Part shown: in pieces, positions 6,976 to 15,365 of the stretch | How the letters are laid out: the number at the start of each line of letters is the position of its first letter | How positions within the stretch are numbered: position 1 is the first letter of the stretch | Source of the DNA: Lentisphaerota bacterium | GTDB lineage: Bacteria > Verrucomicrobiota > Lentisphaeria > Victivallales > UBA1829 | NCBI GenBank assembly: GCA_015061565.1 | Contig: SUWI01000026.1 | Location: 1-33,679, forward strand | Direction of reading: 5' to 3' | Length of the DNA: 33,679 bases | Position numbers and translations under genes: made by a program | Notes under the pieces: model-generated | What the model was told of the DNA's origin: nothing | The model's input: the letters and a program-made list of their open reading frames with translations, nothing else | The model's database searches: none

Positions 6976-9900
6976 TCAGGCAAGCGTGATTTCCACTGAG
7001 GTGTTCTTCGTCAGATCCACCGTTTTCGATTCGCATTTGCCGTTCGCTTTATGGATTGCGATCCGGTGCTTGCCGGTGCCGTGACAACGCACCTTGCCGG
7101 ACTTGAGCACTTCCAGATGCAGTTCGGAATCGTCCGGTTCCAGAACCATGTCCGGCAGGACCGTCAGGATCTTCGCTTCCCGTTCGACCACCTCGGTTTC
7201 GAAAAGGATCCTGCCGGTGTCGACCGTGATTTCCTTCCGGTTCCCAGCCTCGGTCCAATCGGTGTTCAGCAGCATCAGACGGCGGACATTGTTATCCTCG
7301 ATCCATTCGTTCCAGAACACTTCTTTCGACGGATCTTCCACCCGGGTCTGCGGCAGATTCTGCGCCGCCAGATACGCGACCAGCGCACCCATCACCTGAC
7401 GCAATGCTTCGTGTCCGGGATAAGCGTAAGCGGTGACCGTGTAGACCGTGCCTTTGCCCTTGCGGAAACGGCAGACCAGCGGTTCGCCGGTCATGGCATC
7501 CCAAATCACCGGTTCGGCGCCCGCCAGTTCGAGCTTGGCCAGACGGCAGGGACCGTCCTCGTCCGGCGACTTGCTCGGTACGCCGGAAAGGTCGGGAATG
7601 ACATAATCTTCGCGTCCTGCGGCATTCCATTGACCGGAATAACATTTGCCCGGCCCTTTGACTTTCAGTCCGCAGAAATCGCTGAGATCGCCGCCGTTCC
7701 ACAGGTCGAGTTCCATCATGTCTTCCAGAAATTCGCGGCGGACATGTTTGCTGAACTGCGGCAGACCGATCAGGATCGTTCCGCCTTTTTTCACGAAGCG
7801 GAGAAGTTTGTCGTAATCCTCCTGGATCATGGTGTTCCAGCCGAGATGCAGCAGCAGGGAATAACGGTCGAAATAATCTGCCTTCGCCTCGGTCGGGACT
7901 TCATCGAAATCGCCGTAAGGCGTGCCGGAGAAGAAGAATCTGCGTTTGGTGTAATCCTGACGCAGGGGCTGTGTGCTGGCGCCGGGCATCAGCACATCAA
8001 GCAGCTGACGGCATTTTTCCGGCTGGCGGTGCCCCCACAGCGGATCGTTTTTGCCGAAGAGTCCCCACACGGCATAATCGGGCGTCTGGTCGGTGTCGCA
8101 GATGAAACCGTTGAACGGCGCGGCGTAACGGCCTTCCACGAACGCGATCTTCCTCGTCGGCGCACCTTTGCGCGGATGCGTCTTCACGAACCGGAAGAAT
8201 TCGCGCGTCATATCCCGTTTTCCCTTGGTGAGCAGATCGTCCCACGCCTGGCGTTCCTCCTTGAAAAGCAGGAACAGGCTGTCCTCTTCGTAGATCATGG
8301 AAGCGCCCATCATCCAGGGCTGGAACAGCGAAAGGAAATACTGACCCAGATGCGTTTCGAAATAGGGCTGGAACGGGTGCTGGATGGCGATATGCACGCC
8401 CCATTCGCCGTCGGACAAAGCCTCGGCGGCGGGCCGGGCCTGCGAGCAGAGATGCTGGGTATGCGGCACCATGGTCTCCGTGCGGATGAAATCCGCGCCG
8501 GCCATGTAGCAGTAACGGTGTCCGCCTGAAGCGTCGCCGAACGCGGCGCGTTTGCTGACTTTATGGGCACGGTCGATTTCGATTTTCAGCCGTTTGAGAC
8601 AGTGTTCCATGGCGGTCTTCATATCTTCGGAACGCCATTCGAAACCGGGGTCGAACGCATAGACGGCGCCGGGCCATTCGTGGCGGCCGACGCTGTGCAG
8701 CATTTTGCCGGCGCTCTTCGTAAGCGCGCCGCTGTCGAAACTGGTGGCGGCTTCCACATATATCCGGTGGTCGCAGCAGAATTTTCCCCAGCGGGACAGC
8801 AAATCGTCCGGGACTTCCGCCGTGGCATAGGAATCGGGACTGACCTTGCGGAAGGAGCGGAAAACCACCAGATTGCCCAGACGGGTCCGCCAGGTGTAAT
8901 CCAGCAGCCAGTCCATGAAACCGTTGCCGTCATGCGGAACCACGGTCATGTCGTAGCCGACCGTGACTTCCGGCGTTTCATCCTTGAGCGCGTAGACCGC
9001 CGGAATGACGCCCTGCGTGGACGGCGTGGAAACCGGAACGTCTATCCCCGGTTTGGCAATGGAGAAACGGAATTCGTTCCAGCCGGGCTTGAGGTTCAGT
9101 TCGAGCTGTTGTTTTTCCCACTTGACCGTGGTGCGGGCGGCCTTCGCCGCGAAGATGCGTCCGATGAGCGGTTCCCCGGCCAATGCCCAGGGCGGCAGCG
9201 AAAATTCCAGATGCCGGTGTTCCGACTGCTGCATCACCAGACGCGTCACCAGCAGGAAGAATCTGCCGTTGTTGTTCTTCAGCGCGAAACGGTGCTTGCC
9301 GGAAACCGCGGGGAAACGGAGCCACACATCTTCCAGCAGCTGCATGAAACTGTCATGCTTGCGGAAATAGTGGACGCCCTGCGCGACGGGCTTGCCGTCG
9401 CAGAACAGGGTCAGCGGAAAATCGTCGTGGATCTGCTTTTCGTGTTCGGGCGTGTATTCCGGAGCAGCCATGGCGACCACATGCAGCAGCGTTTCATCCT
9501 GGTCGCCGCGGGTTTCCGGCAGTTCAGCCGTGAATTCGGCCTGCTTGCCGGGAGCGATCCAGGCGGTGCGCATCCGCGCCCAGTCCCGCACCGGGACCTT
9601 GGAAGACGCCAGCTGATCGGCCTCGATGACAAATTGTCCCGGCCGGGCGGCAGGCAGGAACCAGTAATAACCGGTACGGGTCACGATCACATGGCAGCCC
9701 AGATATTTCGGTCCGACCGGGAATTCGATGCGTCCCTCCGAGAGGATCTCCTGCGCCTTGAAATCAAAAGTTCCGGAAAGCGTGACCAGTTTGAAAACGG
9801 CATTTTCCGGCACGTCGGCTTCGATCCGGATCCCGGCGAGACCGCGGTGCGTGGTGCTTTTCCAGCTGGGGGAGTCCAGCAGGGTTTCCTTGGCGCAATG

Positions 9901-10059
9901 GCCCGGGCCATACCAGATCACCGGATAATCGAGCTGAAAAACTTTTTTGATCTTGCCGGCCGAACATTCCAGATGTCCGTCCCAATGATAATACGGATGG
10001 TAATGCCGGCGGGAATACAGGTACTGATACCCCCAGTCGATTCGGAAATTCAGTTTCAT
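6976..10059 (-). CDS. Large putative glycosidase-like protein, family not recognised
   Basis: 1027 residues, no signal peptide seen, starting at an ATG preceded by AAGGAGT. I do not recognise a named family. The N-terminal half (about 1-380) is rich in aromatic beta-strand-like segments ('YYWFLPAARPGQFV', 'RHLEFSLPPWALAGEPLIG'). The middle (about 380-640) has a TIM-barrel-like pattern with acidic residues ('FDPGFEWRSEDM', 'YCYMAGADFIRTETM'). Residues about 740-800 ('LLLHLGWNTMIQEDYDKLLRFVKKGGTILIG') resemble the glutamine-amidotransferase-like beta-galactosidase domain. The end is beta-rich. This order suggests a cytoplasmic glycoside hydrolase-like enzyme, but no catalytic pair can be named. 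It is a monocistronic gene on the minus strand, convergent with the IolE-like operon, and may take part in the same local carbohydrate use. Confidence 0.85.
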   Translation of the reverse strand: MKLNFRIDWGYQYLYSRRHYHPYYHWDGHLECSAGKIKKVFQLDYPVIWYGPGHCAKETLLDSPSWKSTTHRGLAGIRIEADVPENAVFKLVTLSGTFDFKAQEILSEGRIEFPVGPKYLGCHVIVTRTGYYWFLPAARPGQFVIEADQLASSKVPVRDWARMRTAWIAPGKQAEFTAELPETRGDQDETLLHVVAMAAPEYTPEHEKQIHDDFPLTLFCDGKPVAQGVHYFRKHDSFMQLLEDVWLRFPAVSGKHRFALKNNNGRFFLLVTRLVMQQSEHRHLEFSLPPWALAGEPLIGRIFAAKAARTTVKWEKQQLELNLKPGWNEFRFSIAKPGIDVPVSTPSTQGVIPAVYALKDETPEVTVGYDMTVVPHDGNGFMDWLLDYTWRTRLGNLVVFRSFRKVSPDSYATAEVPDDLLSRWGKFCCDHRIYVEAATSFDSGALTKSAGKMLHSVGRHEWPGAVYAFDPGFEWRSEDMKTAMEHCLKRLKIEIDRAHKVSKRAAFGDASGGHRYCYMAGADFIRTETMVPHTQHLCSQARPAAEALSDGEWGVHIAIQHPFQPYFETHLGQYFLSLFQPWMMGASMIYEEDSLFLLFKEERQAWDDLLTKGKRDMTREFFRFVKTHPRKGAPTRKIAFVEGRYAAPFNGFICDTDQTPDYAVWGLFGKNDPLWGHRQPEKCRQLLDVLMPGASTQPLRQDYTKRRFFFSGTPYGDFDEVPTEAKADYFDRYSLLLHLGWNTMIQEDYDKLLRFVKKGGTILIGLPQFSKHVRREFLEDMMELDLWNGGDLSDFCGLKVKGPGKCYSGQWNAAGREDYVIPDLSGVPSKSPDEDGPCRLAKLELAGAEPVIWDAMTGEPLVCRFRKGKGTVYTVTAYAYPGHEALRQVMGALVAYLAAQNLPQTRVEDPSKEVFWNEWIEDNNVRRLMLLNTDWTEAGNRKEITVDTGRILFETEVVEREAKILTVLPDMVLEPDDSELHLEVLKSGKVRCHGTGKHRIAIHKANGKCESKTVDLTKNTSVEITLA

Positions 10060-10089
10060 GAAAACACTCCTTGTTTCAGTTGGTTCATC

Positions 10090-10118
10090 GTCATATTATT
10101 CTTTCGTAAAAAATGCAA
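10090..10118 (-). promoter_or_regulatory. Candidate promoter of the 1027-residue gene
   Basis: On the minus strand, TTGCAT (10118-10113), 17 bases, then TATGAC (10095-10090), 31 bases before the ATG. It lies in the 66-base gap after cbiA, so the gene can be transcribed apart from the cobalamin operon. Confidence 0.4.
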
Positions 10119-10125
10119 GCGGAAA

Positions 10126-11439
10126 TCAACCTTTCATCCGGGCCAGCATGTTCCGGATCAGGTCCGGATCGTCGGCGAAATAGAGATGGATGTAACTGCC
10201 GAACACCTTGCCGCGCATGCCGCCGCAGTCGGACTGACGACCGTGCGCATCGGAACTGTGCCACAGATAGGGACCCGGCGGCGGTTCGATCAGCGAGGAA
10301 TAATGGAACTCATGACCGCGTCCCCTGCCCCATGGACCGGTCACTTCCCGATAACCCAGCGAAGCCAGCTTGCGGTTCATGACCGCCCGGCCCGGCAGCA
10401 GGCCCAGTCCGGGCAGCGTTTCTCCGGCAAAATTTTCCAGGCTTTCCAGCAGATAAAGATAACCGCCGCATTCACCGTAAACAAAATGATTTTCCGCAAA
10501 GTTCCGGATGGATGCCGTCATGGTCTCGTTCGCATTGATATCCTTCATATACAATTCCGGATAGCCGCCGCCCAGATAGATGCCGTCCAGATTTTCCGGC
10601 AGGGCCGGATCATGCAAAGGAGAAAACGGCACGATTTCCACGCCGTGCTGCCGCAGGGCGGCCAAATTCGCCTCGTAATAAAAACAGAACGCTTCGTCGT
10701 GCGCCACCCCGAGACGCAGGGTCGCGGGGGGGTCTTTTTCGACCGGCAGACAGGAGATCTCACCGCGCGTCATATCCAGCAGCTTTTCCAGGTCGACCGT
10801 TCTTTCGATCTTTTCGGCGAGCTCATTCAGCCAGGATTCATCCAGTTTTCCGACCGAAAGGCCGAGATGCCGCTCCGGCAGGATCAGGTGTTCATCCCGC
10901 AGCAGGTACCCCAGCAGCGGCGGCAGTGAAGCGCTTTCCAGTGCCTTCTGCAGGATTTCCGCATGACGGGCCGAACCGACCTTGTTGGCCAGAACGCCGA
11001 TGATCTTCACCTCGGGATGCCATTGTGAAAATCCTTTCACCAGCGGCGCGATGGATCCGCCGATCCCCTGCGCATTGACCGTCAGGATCACCGGCAGGGA
11101 AAGCTTCGCGGCCAGTTCCGCACAGGAGGCGTCAAGACGGTCCGGATAAATGCCGTCGAACAAGCCCATCACACCCTCGACCACGGCCGCATCGCATCCC
11201 TGCGTCCGGCGGCAGAATTCCCGTTCCGAACCCAGAAAGACATCCAGATTCCAGGACACCGCGCCTGCGGCCTGACGATGGAACAGCGGATCGATATAAT
11301 CCGGGCCGCATTTGAACGGAACCACGTTCATGCCTCGCTGTTTCAGCGCCCGCAGGATCCCGAGCGTCAAAGTGGTCTTGCCGCTGCCGGAATTGGTTCC
11401 GGCGATCATGAAACGGGGAATTGATTTATTCTCCGACAC
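10126..11439 (-). CDS. cbiA: Cobyrinic acid a,c-diamide synthase
   Basis: ATP- and glutamine-dependent amidation of the a and c side chains of (cobalt-)cobyrinic acid in corrin synthesis. The 437-residue protein has the N-terminal P-loop G-T-N-S-G-S-G-K-T-T (14-23), 'EGVMGLFDG' (88-96), and a C-terminal type-1 glutamine amidotransferase domain with 'GGYPELY' (291-297), nucleophile Cys324 in 'YGECGGY' and His376 in 'RGHEFHY'. The length is normal. Last gene of the minus-strand cobalamin operon; its start lies inside the end of the methyltransferase gene (14-base overlap). In the anaerobic route this is the step after ring completion by the upstream genes. Confidence 0.96.
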   Translation of the reverse strand: MSENKSIPRFMIAGTNSGSGKTTLTLGILRALKQRGMNVVPFKCGPDYIDPLFHRQAAGAVSWNLDVFLGSEREFCRRTQGCDAAVVEGVMGLFDGIYPDRLDASCAELAAKLSLPVILTVNAQGIGGSIAPLVKGFSQWHPEVKIIGVLANKVGSARHAEILQKALESASLPPLLGYLLRDEHLILPERHLGLSVGKLDESWLNELAEKIERTVDLEKLLDMTRGEISCLPVEKDPPATLRLGVAHDEAFCFYYEANLAALRQHGVEIVPFSPLHDPALPENLDGIYLGGGYPELYMKDINANETMTASIRNFAENHFVYGECGGYLYLLESLENFAGETLPGLGLLPGRAVMNRKLASLGYREVTGPWGRGRGHEFHYSSLIEPPPGPYLWHSSDAHGRQSDCGGMRGKVFGSYIHLYFADDPDLIRNMLARMKG

Positions 11440-12181
11440 CGTACTTCTCCCGATAGCCGCGCAGACAGAACATTCTGCCGTTGGCGATTCTGGTTTGACT
11501 GTTTCCGATCAGCACCAGCGTGGTCATCTGAACTTCGTCGAACGGGAACTGATCCAGGGTAAAAAACTGTATTTTCTGTCCTTCGCGCCAGGCATCGCGC
11601 ACGAGCGCGCCGGGCAGCTGATCCCCGCCATATTTCCGGAACACCTCCACCGCATATTCCAGCAGGACATGCCGCCGGCGGCTTTTCGGATTGTAAAGCG
11701 CCACAGGCAGATCGAGCTGCGCGATTGCTTCCAGACGCCGGCGGATCACCGCTTCCGGGGTCATCAGTTCGGAAAGGCTCAGCACGGCAAAATCATTCAT
11801 CAACGGCGCTCCGGCCAGGGCGGCACAGGACAACGCCGCGGTAATGCCCGGCACCACTTCGATCTCGATTCCGGAAAACCGTTCTTCCTGCGTCAGCTCC
11901 ATCAGCAGTCCGGCCATGCCGTAAACGCCCGCATCGCCGGACGACACCACCGCCACGGTCTCACCGGCCAGCGCGGCTTCCAACGCCCGCGTGCAGCGTT
12001 CCACTTCCTGCCGCATCCCGCCCGGAATGATCTTTTTTCCTTCGATCAGCGGCGCGATCTGATCCAGATACAGCTGGTATCCGGCCACGGCAGTGCACAT
12101 CCGCAAGACCTTTTCCGCCTGCGGAGTCAGCAAATCCAACGAACCCGGCCCGATCCCGACCGCATATACCTTAGCTGCCAT
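11426..12181 (-). CDS. cobJ: Precorrin-3B / cobalt-precorrin-3 C17-methyltransferase
   Basis: SAM-dependent ring-contracting methyltransferase of the tetrapyrrole methylase superfamily (CobJ/CbiH). In 251 residues: N-terminal 'VYAVGIGPGSLDLLTP', 'VVSSGDAGVYGMAG' (about 78-91), 'VVPGITAALSCAALAGAPL', and the CobJ/CbiH-typical 'LYNPKSRRR' (about 162-170). The presence of cbiG next door argues for the anaerobic (CbiH) version. Overlaps cbiFG by 11 bases and cbiA by 14, so translation is coupled. There is no C-terminal fusion domain, unlike some CbiH proteins. Confidence 0.95.
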   Translation of the reverse strand: MAAKVYAVGIGPGSLDLLTPQAEKVLRMCTAVAGYQLYLDQIAPLIEGKKIIPGGMRQEVERCTRALEAALAGETVAVVSSGDAGVYGMAGLLMELTQEERFSGIEIEVVPGITAALSCAALAGAPLMNDFAVLSLSELMTPEAVIRRRLEAIAQLDLPVALYNPKSRRRHVLLEYAVEVFRKYGGDQLPGALVRDAWREGQKIQFFTLDQFPFDEVQMTTLVLIGNSQTRIANGRMFCLRGYREKYGVGE

Positions 12182-13958
12182 GATTTCCTCCCGCGATGGC
12201 TGCTGTCACATCGCCGCAGCGCTGTTTTTCCACATACAGCCGGGCGTTTTCCCCTGCGGCCAGCAGGGCGGACGCCTCGGAAACCGACCGGATCCCGAGA
12301 TTCCGCTCCGCCGCTTGGGACGGATTCGGCACCTCGACCGCGTTCAGCTTTTCCGCGGGGAAAAACTGCAGCGGCAAATTCATTTTCCGGGCGAATTCCA
12401 GCAGACCGGTTTCCTCCCGTTTCACCTCCGCCGAGGCAATCGCACACAGATCCTCCGGGAAGAATCCGGCTTTTTCCAGAACGGCATCAACCACCTCGCC
12501 GATGCGGTCGGCGGTGATCCCTTTCCGGCAGCCGATCCCGAGCACGAAACGAGGCTGGTGCAGACGCAGTTCCGATCCGCCGGACCGGACCAGGATCAGA
12601 CCGTCCGTCCGTTCTTTGACCAGAGTCACGTCGGGATATCCGGCAAAATTTGCCTCGAACAGGCGGGCGGACATTTCCACTTCGACCGGTTCGCCGTTGA
12701 CCACCGCCGCCGCGATCCCGGTCAGGGTCTCCGGCGTTTCGATCACACAGTGATGCTCTTCGGCGAACACATCGAACGCGGGCAATTTCTGCACATCGCT
12801 GGCGGTGGTGATGACCGCCTGTCCGCCGGTGATCCGGGCGATGTCGTGCGCCAGCGCGTTGCCGCCGCCGATATGGCCGGAAAGCAGGCTGACCGCGTAA
12901 TTGCCTTTTTCATCGCAAACGACCACGGCCGGATCGCGTTTTTTATCCTCGCAGAGTTTTCCGATATGCCGCACCGCAATGCCCGCGGCCATGACGAACA
13001 CGAACGCATCGTAATTCCGCCAGTTCGAATCCAGGGTCTCACCGAATTTTCCGGCAGCAAAGGAACTGGTATGCAGACTCGGCACCGCATCGGCAAATTT
13101 CTCCGGCACGAACAGCACGGCGTCCGACAGCCCCGAGGCGATCTCGGCCGCTTTCAGACTGGCCTGACGCGTCAGGGCGAAAACCGCCGTCTGGCCGCGG
13201 AATTTATGATGCCGGTAGCCGGTGGCAAATTCCGAATCGTAAAGTTTGGAGAGCGCACCGTCTTTGCGCAACACATCCCCGATCACGATCATGGCTTGCC
13301 GTTTGATGCCGGCTTCGGCGACTTTCGAAGCAATGTCGGCAATGGTGCCGCGCACAATGAGTTCGTTCTCCCAGCTGGCACGATAGACCACCGCGGCGGC
13401 GGTATCGGGCGAACGGCCCGCAGCCAGCAGTTTCCGGCACAGTTTCTCCATATCCGACACGCTCAGGAAAATGCACAGCGTGCTGCCGTGCGCCGCCAGC
13501 AGTTCGAGCGATTCCTTTTCCGGCACGGGAGTCCGGCCCGCATCCCGGGTCAGGATCACGGTCTGGGAGATCTCCGGCATGGTCAGTTCGGTCTGCAAAG
13601 CCGCCGCGGCGGCGAAAACGCTGCTCACGCCCGGGATCACGGTATAAGGAATACCCGCCTGGTCCAGCAGGTGGAACTGTTCCCCGACCGCACCGTAAAC
13701 CGAAGGATCGCCGGTGTGCAGACGCACCACCATTTTCCCGGCCAGATAATCGCGTTTGAGGATCGTCAGCACCTCGTCGAGCGACATTTTCGCACTGTTA
13801 TGGAATTCGGCATGGCCGGCCAGTTCCAGGATCTTTTCATTCACGAGCGAACCGGCATAGACCACCGTATCCGCCTCGCGCAAAGCCGCGGCGCCTTTCA
13901 GGGTGATCAGTTCCGGATCACCGGGACCGGCACCGACAAAGGTGATCTTTCCGCTCAT
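12171..13958 (-). CDS. cbiFG: CbiF-CbiG fusion: C11-methyltransferase plus cobalt-precorrin-5A hydrolase
   Basis: 595 residues holding two enzymes. Residues about 1-255 are a tetrapyrrole methylase of the CobM/CbiF type ('ITFVGAGPGDPELITLKG', 'RLHTGDPSVYGA', 'TVIPGVSSVFAAAAAL'). Residues about 257-595 are CbiG: 'VFALTRQASLKAAEIA', central 'VMAAGIAVRHIGKL' and 'VSLLSGHIGGGNALA', and a C-terminal domain starting 'VLGIGCRKGI'. CbiF methylates C11 of cobalt-precorrin-4 and CbiG opens the lactone to release acetaldehyde, so the fusion joins consecutive steps. CbiG marks the oxygen-independent pathway. The ATG overlaps the upstream cbiET stop (ATGA). No frameshift lies at the junction, so it is a genuine fusion. 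Confidence 0.95.
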   Translation of the reverse strand: MSGKITFVGAGPGDPELITLKGAAALREADTVVYAGSLVNEKILELAGHAEFHNSAKMSLDEVLTILKRDYLAGKMVVRLHTGDPSVYGAVGEQFHLLDQAGIPYTVIPGVSSVFAAAAALQTELTMPEISQTVILTRDAGRTPVPEKESLELLAAHGSTLCIFLSVSDMEKLCRKLLAAGRSPDTAAAVVYRASWENELIVRGTIADIASKVAEAGIKRQAMIVIGDVLRKDGALSKLYDSEFATGYRHHKFRGQTAVFALTRQASLKAAEIASGLSDAVLFVPEKFADAVPSLHTSSFAAGKFGETLDSNWRNYDAFVFVMAAGIAVRHIGKLCEDKKRDPAVVVCDEKGNYAVSLLSGHIGGGNALAHDIARITGGQAVITTASDVQKLPAFDVFAEEHHCVIETPETLTGIAAAVVNGEPVEVEMSARLFEANFAGYPDVTLVKERTDGLILVRSGGSELRLHQPRFVLGIGCRKGITADRIGEVVDAVLEKAGFFPEDLCAIASAEVKREETGLLEFARKMNLPLQFFPAEKLNAVEVPNPSQAAERNLGIRSVSEASALLAAGENARLYVEKQRCGDVTAAIAGGNHGS

Positions 13959-15163
13959 TTCCCGGCTCCCTTCCGCCAGACGCCGACGGCGATCGGATTT
14001 TCCGCCCGGATCATCGAACTGCCCGGCAGGATCTCCTCGGCCCGGCTGATCTGAACCGTCAGGAACTCCTGCCGGTGTTCGCGCAGACCCGCGCTCATCA
14101 TCCCGATAGTGTCAAGCATGACAGCCGTCATCACGAGAATGCCGCCGGGCGCCAGCCGGTCGAAAGCTTTTTCAAAAATATCTTTGCCGCCTCCGCCGAT
14201 GAAGATCCGGGTCGGGCGCGGCAGTTCGTCGAGGAGCTCGCCGGCTTTGCCCTGACAGATCCGGACATTGGTCAGGCCTTCCCTGGCAATATTGGCAGTG
14301 ATATGCTGAACCCGTTCGGGGTCTTTTTCAACGGCGATGACCTGCAGTCCTGGACACGCTCCGGCGGCCTCGATCCCGACCGAACCGCTGCCGGCGCCCA
14401 GATCCCACAGCACCCCCGGAGCCAGCCGCAGTTTGGAAAGCACGATGGCGCGGATCTCAGGATGGGTAATCATATTCCGGTGATGGTCGTATGAATCGTC
14501 CGGCAGACCGAGCGGCAGGCACGGCTTTTCCGTCCGGTCGTCCGGCAGCAGCGCCAGTACGGAAAGCGAAACGCCGGCCGCGGGATCCGCGGCGATCTCC
14601 GAAAGGGAACCGCGCAATACATGTTCATCCGGCAGACCGAGATTGCATCCGCAGGCCGCCGCCCGATCCGCAGCCGCGGGAAAAGCGGCAATCAGTTCAG
14701 CGGCGATCTTCCGGGCCGGACGCTGCGTGTCACCGTAAACCGCCGCCAGGGATGCGCTCAGGATAGCCCGGAAAGGCACGGGATCTTTCCGTCCGTGCAG
14801 AGAAAACAGCCGGACCTGTTCCCAGGGCTGCCCCAACCGGGCAAAGAGTTTCTGGAACGCGGTCGGCGCGGGATGGAAAACGAGCTGTTCCGCGGGGACG
14901 AAGCGCAGCAGGGTCGAACCGATGCCGTAATAAAGCGGATCGCCGGTGGCCAGGACTACGGTCCGGAGTTCCCGGGCCAGCAGTCCGGGCAGACGCTGGA
15001 CGATTTTGCCGTCCACAGCGGCTTTTTCCGCAGCCGTGGGGATCTGCGGCAGTTCCAGCAGACGCGGGGCACCTATCACCAGCTGAGCCTGGCTCAGCAG
15101 CTGTTCCGCCTGGCCGCTGAAACCATCGTCCCAGCCGACCACATCGATTTTCCGTTCTTTCAT
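13955..15163 (-). CDS. cobL: Precorrin-6Y C5,15-methyltransferase/decarboxylase (CbiE-CbiT fusion, CobL)
   Basis: 402 residues. Residues about 1-205 are the CbiE tetrapyrrole methylase ('VLATGDPLYYGIGS', 71-83). Residues about 215-402 are CbiT, a Rossmann methyltransferase with 'MITHPEIRAIVLSKL' (231-245), the SAM loop 'DLGAGSGSVGIEAA' (254-267) and 'FIGGGGKD'. Together they methylate C5 and C15 and decarboxylate the C12 acetate. The fusion is common (CobL). First gene of the minus-strand cobalamin operon; the SD is weak (GAAG about 12 bases before ATG 15163). A promoter-like pair lies 40-70 bases upstream. I see no cobalamin riboswitch box in the leader. Confidence 0.95.
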   Translation of the reverse strand: MKERKIDVVGWDDGFSGQAEQLLSQAQLVIGAPRLLELPQIPTAAEKAAVDGKIVQRLPGLLARELRTVVLATGDPLYYGIGSTLLRFVPAEQLVFHPAPTAFQKLFARLGQPWEQVRLFSLHGRKDPVPFRAILSASLAAVYGDTQRPARKIAAELIAAFPAAADRAAACGCNLGLPDEHVLRGSLSEIAADPAAGVSLSVLALLPDDRTEKPCLPLGLPDDSYDHHRNMITHPEIRAIVLSKLRLAPGVLWDLGAGSGSVGIEAAGACPGLQVIAVEKDPERVQHITANIAREGLTNVRICQGKAGELLDELPRPTRIFIGGGGKDIFEKAFDRLAPGGILVMTAVMLDTIGMMSAGLREHRQEFLTVQISRAEEILPGSSMIRAENPIAVGVWRKGAGK

Positions 15164-15203
15164 TCTGTCGTTTTCTTCAGCAGTGGAATTAAGATTTTTC
15201 CAT

Positions 15204-15232
15204 AATATAATGCAGTATTGCCGATTTTAAAA
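15204..15232 (-). promoter_or_regulatory. Candidate promoter of the cobalamin operon
   Basis: On the minus strand a TTTTAA/TTTAAA -35 (15232-15226), 16-17 bases, then TATATT (15209-15204), about 40 bases before the cobL ATG. It lies downstream of a minus-strand terminator-like hairpin, so it would be unaffected by it. Confidence 0.4.
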
Positions 15233-15244
15233 GTCCATAAACTG

Positions 15245-15266
15245 AAAAAATGCCGTCATCCCGGCA
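15245..15266 (-). terminator. Minus-strand intrinsic terminator-like hairpin
   Basis: TGCCG-N6-CGGCA stem-loop followed on the minus strand by six U. It points towards the cobalamin operon but no minus-strand gene precedes it, so it either blocks antisense read-through from the right or serves as an attenuator for a longer cobalamin transcript. Confidence 0.5.
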
Positions 15267-15295
15267 AAAAAAACGGTCCATATCATCTTTCCGGC

Positions 15296-15324
15296 TTGAA
15301 AGTTCTCATTTTCACGGATATATT
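15296..15324 (+). promoter_or_regulatory. Promoter of the lipoprotein operon
   Basis: TTGAAA (15296-15301), 17 bases, TATATT (15319-15324); the transcript would start near 15331. A 7-bp inverted repeat, ATTTTCA (15308-15314) and TGAAAAT (15334-15340), brackets the -10 and start site and could be an operator, though this may be chance. Confidence 0.65.
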
Positions 15325-15365
15325 GTCCTGTCATGAAAATAACATTGACCATGAAAGGATATATT

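Noticed and set aside
8563-10929. 788-codon open frame on the plus strand
   Set aside because: It spans the antisense of two unrelated minus-strand genes (the 1027-residue protein and cbiA) and their intergenic gap, and has no recognisable domain or Shine-Dalgarno.
12093-14054. 653-codon open frame on the plus strand
   Set aside because: Antisense to cobJ and cbiFG, which are certain by motif. The composition is that of a shadow frame.
15333-15365. Upstream ATG for the lipoprotein gene
   Set aside because: It adds 11 residues before the signal peptide and lies on or near the predicted transcript start. ATG 15366 has the SD and starts the signal peptide.
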